Below are positions 58,301-64,000 of a stretch of DNA of 64,000 bases, piece after piece (position 1 is the first letter of the stretch; the number at the start of each line of letters is the position of its first letter). The stretch is from positions 352,727 to 416,726 of the forward strand of contig NZ_NSKH01000004.1 in NCBI RefSeq assembly GCF_003144095.1. Reading direction: 5' to 3'. This DNA comes from Streptomyces sp. ICBB 8177. GTDB taxonomy: Bacteria > Actinomycetota > Actinomycetes > Streptomycetales > Streptomycetaceae. A program made the position numbers and the translations under genes. The notes under the pieces are model-generated. The model made no database searches, was not told the origin of the DNA, and was given only the letters and a program-made list of their open reading frames with translations.

Positions 58301-61300
58301 GGCGCCGACGCTCCCGGCGCGCTGCCGGCCGTCGTACCCGACCCGGATGCCATCGCGGAGCCCTTCCCGCTGACCGATGTGCAGCAGGCCTACTGGATCG
58401 GCCGCACCGGAGTCTTCGACATCGGCAACGTCGGCATGCACGGCTACGAGGAGTTCGAGGTCACCGGCCTCGACCTGCCCCGGCTCGAACTCGCCTTCCG
58501 GCGGCTCATCCGCCGCCACGGCATGCTCCGGGCGATCGTGCTGCCCGGGGGCGAACAGCAGATCCTCACCGAGGTGCCCGACTACGTCATCGCCGCCCAG
58601 GACGTCCGCGGGCGGCCGGAGGACGAGGCGCGCGCGGCCCTGGAGGCCACCCGCGACGCCATGTCCCACCAGGTCTTCGCGCCGGAGCAATGGCCGCTGT
58701 TCGAGCTGCGCGCCACCCTCCTGGACGGGGAGCGCACCCGCCTGCACTACAGCATCGACGGTCTGATCACCGACGCCCGCAGCTCGAACCTGCTGCTGCG
58801 TGAACTCGCCGACCTGTACCGGGACCCAGACCTCGACCTGCCCGAACTCCAGCTCTCCTTCCGCGACTACGTCCTGGCCGAGCAGAGTCTGGAGCAGACC
58901 GAGTCCTACCGCCGCGCCCGGGCGTACTGGTGCGAGCGGGTGCCGGACTTCGCCCCCGCCCCCGAGCTGCCGCTGGCCCGCGAGCCCCGCACCATCGACG
59001 CGCCCCGCTTCAGCCGGGTGAGCGGAACTGTGGACGAGGAGCGCTGGAGCAGGCTCAAGGCGGTCGCGGCCCGCCGCGGCATCACCCCCACCGCGCTCAC
59101 CATCACGGCCTACGGCGAGGCGTTGGCCACCTGGGCCACGCATCGCAGGTTCACGCTCAACCTGCCCATGGCCAACCGGCTCCCGCTGCACCCGGGCGTG
59201 GACGCCGTCGTCGGCGACTTCACCTCGGTGACGCTGCTGGAGGTCGACGCGACCGGCACCGGCTCGTTCGGCGAGCGGGCCCGGGCGGTGCGGGACCAGT
59301 TGCTCACCGACATCGACCACCGCCTCTTCAGCGGTGTCCGGGTCCTGCGCGAGATCAAGAAGGTGCGCCCGGACGCGGCGATGCCGGCGGTGTTCACCAG
59401 TCTCTTCCTCGACCACGGCCAGGAAACCGGCCTCGGCCGGGAGGTGTTCAGCATCTCCCAGACACCGCAGGTATGGATCGACGCCCAGGTCTTCGAGTCG
59501 GAAGGCTCCCTGGTCCTGGACATCGACGCGGTCGACGAGCTCTTCCCCGAGGGGCTGGTGGCCTCGGTCCACGGCGCCACCCTGGACCTCTTGCGCCGGC
59601 TGGCAGACGACGAGGAGCGGTGGGACCGGCCGCTCCCGTCGCTGCTGCCGGCCACGGACGCGGCGGTGCGGGAGGACTACAACCGCACGGCAGGCCACCT
59701 GCCTTCGGGCCTGCTGCACGAGCCGTTCTTCGCCGTGGCCGAGCGGAGCCCGGACCGCCCGGCCGTGATCACGCGGGCCCGGACGCTGAGCTACGGCGAG
59801 CTGGCCGGTCGTGCCGGGGTGATCGCTGCCCGGCTGACCGCGCTGGACGTCCGACCGAACGACCTGGTCGCCGTGGTCATGGAGAAGGGCTGGGAACAGA
59901 GCGCCGCGGTGCTCGGCATCCTGGCCTCGGGCGCGGCGTACCTGCCGGTGGACGCGGAACTGCCCGAGGAGCGGATCCACTTCCTGCTCACCCAGGGGCA
60001 GGTCCGGGCCGTGCTGACCCAGTCGTGGGTCGCCGGCCGGCTGGCCGGGCCCCTGGGGCCGGAGGACACGGTCCTCGCCGTGGACACGCTGCCCGCGGAC
60101 GCGGGCACGCAGCCCGTCGCCCGACCGGCCACGCAACCCGGCGACCTCGCCTACGTGATCTTCACCTCGGGCTCGACCGGTGTGCCCAAGGGGGTGATGA
60201 TCAGCCACCGCGGCGCCCTCAACACGGTCATCGACGTGAACGACCGCTTCGCGGTCGGTGAGCACGACCGGACGCTGGCCCTGTCTTCGCTGAGCTTCGA
60301 CCTGTCGGTCTACGACATCTTCGGCCCCTTGGCCGCCGGCGGCGCCGTCGTCGTCCCGGACCCGGCCTCGCACCGTGACCCGGCGGTCTGGCTGGAGCTG
60401 GCCGAGCGGGCGGGCGTCACCCTGTGGAACTCCGTACCGGCGCTGATGGAACTGCTCGTCGAGCACATGACCGTGGGCGGTGCGCACAGCGACGCGCTGC
60501 GGCTGGTCATGCTCAGCGGCGACTGGTTCCCCGTCACCCTGCCGGAGCGCATCCGGCGGGTCCTGGGGACGCCGCAGATCGTGAGCCTCGGCGGCGCCAC
60601 CGAGGCGTCCATCTGGTCCATCCTCCATCTCGTGGGGGAGGTGCCGGCTCACTGGCCGTCGATTCCGTACGGCCGCCCGATGCGCAACCAGGCCTTCCAC
60701 GTCCTCGACGAGGCGTTCCGTCCGCGTCCGACCGGTGTCCCCGGGCAGCTCTACATCGGCGGCGTCGGCCTGGCGGAGGGGTACCTGCGCGACGAGGAGC
60801 GGACCGCTGCGAGCTTCGTCCGTCACCCCGTCACGGGCGAACGCCTGTACCGGACGGGCGATCTGGGGCGGTTCCTGCCCAGTGGTGAAATCGAGTTCCT
60901 CGGGCGCGAGGACTTCCAGGTCAAGCTCCAGGGGTACCGCATCGAGCTGGGCGAGATCGAGACGGCGCTGCTCCAGCATCCCGCCGTGCGCGGCGCGGCG
61001 GCCGTCGTCCACGGCCGTCCCCAGGGAGCCAAGCGGCTGGTCGCGTTCGTCGTGCCCCAGGAGGGCGACCGGGTCCCGTCCGGCATACGGGAGTTCCTCG
61101 GTGCGAAGCTGCCGGGCTACATGGTGCCCGAGACCGTCGTCGGGATCCCCGAGCTGCCGCTCACGGCCAACGGAAAGGTCGACCGCAAGGCCCTCGTGGT
61201 GCCGGACGAGCCGGACGAGCCGACGGTGTACGAGGCACCGGCCACGGAGATCGAGAAGATCGTCGCGGCGGTGTGGGAGAACATCCTCAAGGTCGAACGG

Positions 61301-62926
61301 ATAGGCCGGCGGGACCACTTCTTCGAGCTCGGCGGCGACTCGCTGACCGCCATGCGCACGGTCGTCCGGTTGCGCAAGGCCCTCGGCGTCGAGATCCCCA
61401 TCCGGGTGATCTTCGACAACCCGACGCTGGAGCGCATCGCGGCCGCGATCGGCTCCTCGGACGACAGTTCCCCGTCACGCCCGGTGTCGGGGCCCGTCCG
61501 CACGGACCACGGTGCGGCTCCGGTCCCGCTGACGGCCGCTCAGGCCCGCCTGTGGTTCCACGACCAGCTCGTCCCGGGCAGCACCACGTACAACCTGGTC
61601 CAGCCGTTCCGCCTCACGGGCCCGCTCGACGCCACCGCTCTACGCGGCGCCTTCGAGGCGTTCGTCGACCGCCACGACGTCCTGTCGCTGTCGTTCGAAG
61701 CGGCCGGGGACGCCCCCCACCAGATGCCCGGCACCGGCAAGCCGCTGGACTTCCAACTCATCGACGTGAGTGACGCGCCCGAGCAGCTGGCCCCGGAGCG
61801 GGTGATCGCCGAGGAGGCGCGCGCCCCCTTCGACCTCGCCAGCGGCCCGCACTTCCGGGTGCGGCTGCTGCGGGTCGCTCCGCAGGAGCACGTCCTGGTG
61901 GTCTCCGTGCACCACATCGTGTGGGACGCATGGTCGACCTCGGTCATGGTCCGTGAGATCAGCGCGCTGTACCGCGATGGCAACGCGGCCCTGCTTCCGG
62001 AACCCGGTGTGTGCTACGCCGATGTCGCCCTGTGGGAGGCCGAGCAGGCCCGCTCGGGCGAGTTCCGGCACCAGATCGACTTCTGGCGCCGCGAACTGGC
62101 CGCTCCACTGCCCGTGCTGGCCCTCCCCACCGAGGGGACGGTCGACGACTCCGAGGTGATCGAGGGGGCCCGGGCGCCGCTCTCGGTCGGCCCCGCGGTG
62201 GCCGCCGGCTTCCGGGAGGTCTGCACGGCCGAACGCGCCACCACCTTCATGGGCTACCTCGCCGCCTGGAAGGTGCTCCTCCAGTGGTGGTGCCGCCAGC
62301 AGGACATCGTCGTGGGTGTCCCGGCCGGCCACCGCGCCCACCCGCAGCTCGAGAACACGATCGGGTTCCTGGTCAACAGCCTGGCCATCCGGACGCGTTT
62401 CACGGGCGACCCGACCTTCACGGACGTGCTCAAGGAGGTGCGCGAGAAGGCACTGGAGGCGTACGCGAACCAGGACGTGCCGTTCGACCACGTCGTCCAG
62501 GCCGTCAGGCCGGAACGTCGCTCGGGCGAATCGGCGCCGGTGTACCGCACCTGGTTCCTGCTGGAGGACGTTCCGCTGCCCGACTGGGACCTCCCCGGCG
62601 TACGTGCCGAGGAGATCGACGCGGAATTCCTTCTGTCGGTGCACGACATCAAACTCACGCTCGTGGCCGACGAAGAAGGCGGGATGACGGGCGGAATCGA
62701 CTACCGCGTCGGTCTCTTCTCCGATTCCACCGTCCGCCGTCTGACGCACTGCCTGAGTGAACTGGTGAAATTCCTGTCCACCCGGCCGGACGCGAGGCTC
62801 AGCCTTGTCAACCGCACCCTGGAAGACCTGTGGGAAGGCAAGGAAGGGAGTCAGAAAAAGCGGTCATGGAACGAAATCCGGTCGCAGCGGCGACCGCAGG
62901 AAAATCGAGGAACGACGAATGCTTGA
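55316..62926 (+). CDS. Hybrid PKS-NRPS: KS-AT-ACP-Cy-A(Cys)-PCP-C
   Basis: The 2536-residue protein starts with a ketosynthase: Cys195 in QTGCSTSL (usually ACSSS), then EAHGTGTPLGDP and KTNIGHLDTAAG. The AT has Ser635 in GHSLGE and HAFH (730-733), the malonyl-CoA signature. ACP Ser952 lies in GGHSLLA. No KR, DH or MT is present, so the beta-keto group should remain. The Cy domain carries D1148-x4-D1153-x2-S1156. The A-domain code D-L-Y-N-M-S-L-I-W indicates cysteine. PCP Ser2009 lies in GGDSLTA. A final C domain has H2199-H-I-V-W-D-A-W-S. There is no oxidase or thioesterase. The first codon overlaps the upstream NRPS gene (GTGA). Confidence 0.9.
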
Positions 62927-63509
62927 CGCCGAAATACATCGAAGCGATCTTGTGCGGCTGGGCCTGCACAAAATCGCGCACCAGGACGAGACCCTTCTGG
63001 ACCACATGTTCCGGGCCTGCGCCATCCTCCAGGACATGAAGGCGGGGGAGCACGTCTGCCTCGCCGGACTGTTCCACGGCGTCTACGGAACGGAAGGGCT
63101 GCACAACGACAATGTCGAGTCCATTCCCGACGAACGGCGCGTCGAGGTCCGAGCGGCTGTCGGACCCCGGGTGGAGCAGATGATCCACACCTTTTCCGTC
63201 ATGAACTACGCGTCGCTCGGCAAGAGCTTCCGAAACATCATGCGGCCGAAAGGGGAGCCGGCCCTGAAGGACCGGCGAACCGGTGCGGACATTCCGCTGG
63301 ACCGGGAGGAGTTCGAGGATCTCCTGCGCCTGAAGCTGGGTGACGTCCTGGCGCACATGCCGCAACAGGTCAGCCACTCCCACCTCAATCTCCCGGCCGA
63401 GTACGCGGGTTTCTGGCAGATCGCCGCCGAATACCTCGGTCCGGACGCAGTCAACACATGGAACACGTTCACGAAGGGGCAGCTGTGGATCGAGCCGGAG
63501 CAGAACTGA
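62919..63509 (+). CDS. DUF6817-like HD-fold protein in the NRPS operon
   Basis: ATG 62919 overlaps the hybrid synthase stop by eight bases, giving 196 residues. The pattern HKIAHQDETLLDHMFRACAILQ, then VCLAGLFHGVYGTEGL, matches what I know as the DUF6817 domain, with His and Asp spaced as in HD-type metal-binding proteins. The second half (NIMRPKGEPALKDRR, then HLNLPAEYAGFWQIAAEYLG) has no motif I can name. It may be a small hydrolase or tailoring enzyme. The ATG of the next NRPS gene overlaps its stop, so the three genes are co-translated. Confidence 0.72.
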   Translation: MLDAEIHRSDLVRLGLHKIAHQDETLLDHMFRACAILQDMKAGEHVCLAGLFHGVYGTEGLHNDNVESIPDERRVEVRAAVGPRVEQMIHTFSVMNYASLGKSFRNIMRPKGEPALKDRRTGADIPLDREEFEDLLRLKLGDVLAHMPQQVSHSHLNLPAEYAGFWQIAAEYLGPDAVNTWNTFTKGQLWIEPEQN

Positions 63510-64000
63510 TGTCTCAGGCCTGGGAAGGCTTTCGTCTGTCGAAGCAGCAGGAGCACGTCCTGGGGCTCGTGGCCGACGGCCGGGCCGGCCGCACGGTGGC
63601 CCGGGCGGCCCTCGGCACACCGCTCGACCGCGAGGTGCTGGAACGCGCGGTGGCCGACGTGGTGTCGGCGCACGAGAGCCTGCGCACCGTCTACCGCAAG
63701 GTGCTCGGCGACAACAGCACCGCGCTGATGGTGATCGAGGACCGTCCTCGGTTCCGGCTGTCGGAGCGTTCCGGTGACGAGGCCGCGCTGACCGCCCTCG
63801 TACGGGAGGAGGCGCGAGCGCAGACCGACGAGGAGGACGCGGCCCCCCTGCGCCTGACCCTCTTCACCTGCGCCGACGGGCAGCGGTCACTCGTGGTGTC
63901 GGCACCGCGGATGAGCATGGACGCCCTCTCTGCCGAGGTCTTCCTCCGCGACCTCGGGGACGCCTGCGCCGCGAGGACGCAAGGCGCCTCGTGGAGCCGC
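63509..64000 (+). CDS. NRPS, 3' end beyond the window: N-terminal condensation domain with degenerate motif
   Basis: ATG 63509 overlaps the previous stop (TGATG). The visible 164 residues start a condensation domain (RLSKQQEHVLGLVADGRAGR, then LERAVADVVSAHESLRTVYRKVL). Where HHxxxDG should be, the sequence reads A-P133-R134-M-S-M-D138-A, so both His are replaced while the structural Asp remains. This domain is probably not a standard amide-forming catalyst; it may be a non-catalytic, donor-accepting or altered-function C domain. The rest of the protein, and the completion of the cluster, lie outside the window. Confidence 0.8.
   Translation, partial: MSQAWEGFRLSKQQEHVLGLVADGRAGRTVARAALGTPLDREVLERAVADVVSAHESLRTVYRKVLGDNSTALMVIEDRPRFRLSERSGDEAALTALVREEARAQTDEEDAAPLRLTLFTCADGQRSLVVSAPRMSMDALSAEVFLRDLGDACAARTQGASWSR

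Noticed and set aside
56171-61318. A 1715-codon open frame antisense to the hybrid synthase
   Set aside because: Its protein is Arg/Gly/Asp-rich without domains, as expected on the opposite strand of very high-GC coding DNA. The sense frame has complete KS, AT, Cy, A and C domains.

Overview
The window is a high-GC, Streptomyces-like actinomycete chromosome segment. The evidence is a strong G/C third-position bias, frequent GTG starts, GTGA/ATGA gene overlaps, secreted hydrolases and dense nonribosomal peptide synthetase (NRPS) genes. I saw no rRNA, tRNA, CRISPR array, transposase or phage gene.

Region 1 (1-18.3 kb) is mixed, mostly single-gene units. It holds the 3' part of a secreted S8 peptidase ending in a 17-bp terminator stem, a GNAT acetyltransferase, a repeat-containing lipoprotein, a papain-like C1 peptidase, a VOC protein, a sirtuin, a membrane-anchored PP2C phosphatase, a small exported protein and a TetR regulator with repeated candidate operators. 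A GH92 alpha-mannosidase with a ricin lectin tail follows, then a GH18 chitinase under a probable DasR site, an ArsR/quinone-reductase pair with a leaderless promoter, a YihY membrane protein and an unknown membrane protein.

Region 2 (19.2-33.8 kb) is biosynthetic cluster A on the minus strand. Eight tightly packed or overlapping genes run from 30924 down to 19195: an adenylation (A)-carrier (PCP)-beta-lactamase-fold fusion, an ATP-grasp ligase, a U32-like protein, a glutamine-dependent asparagine synthetase homologue, a 2-oxoglutarate oxygenase, a class IV aminotransferase, an AEC transporter and a TauD-type oxygenase. An MFS exporter and a LysR regulator lie upstream, and a strong hairpin closes the unit. 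The beta-lactamase-like domain has Cys where the catalytic Ser of SxxK should be.

Region 3 (34.5-45.6 kb) is cluster B on the plus strand, mostly joined by four-base overlaps: alpha/beta hydrolase, stand-alone A domain, stand-alone PCP, two acyl-CoA dehydrogenase homologues, flavin reductase, aspartate 1-decarboxylase (PanD), SDR, PhyH oxygenase and zinc alcohol dehydrogenase. An XRE/MmyB regulator and an MFS transporter follow. The set suggests carrier-bound oxidation of a small amino acid, possibly the beta-alanine made by PanD.

Region 4 (46.0-64.0 kb, continuing past the edge) is cluster C: a TrmB/LuxR-type regulator, a short secreted peptide, an unknown 99-residue protein, MbtH, an MFS exporter, a two-module NRPS broken by a one-base deletion, a hybrid KS-AT-ACP-Cy-A(Cys)-PCP-C synthase, a DUF6817-like protein and the start of another NRPS. 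It should build a peptide extended with malonate and then a cysteine-derived thiazoline. The three clusters adjoin, and whether they make one product or three cannot be told from sequence alone.
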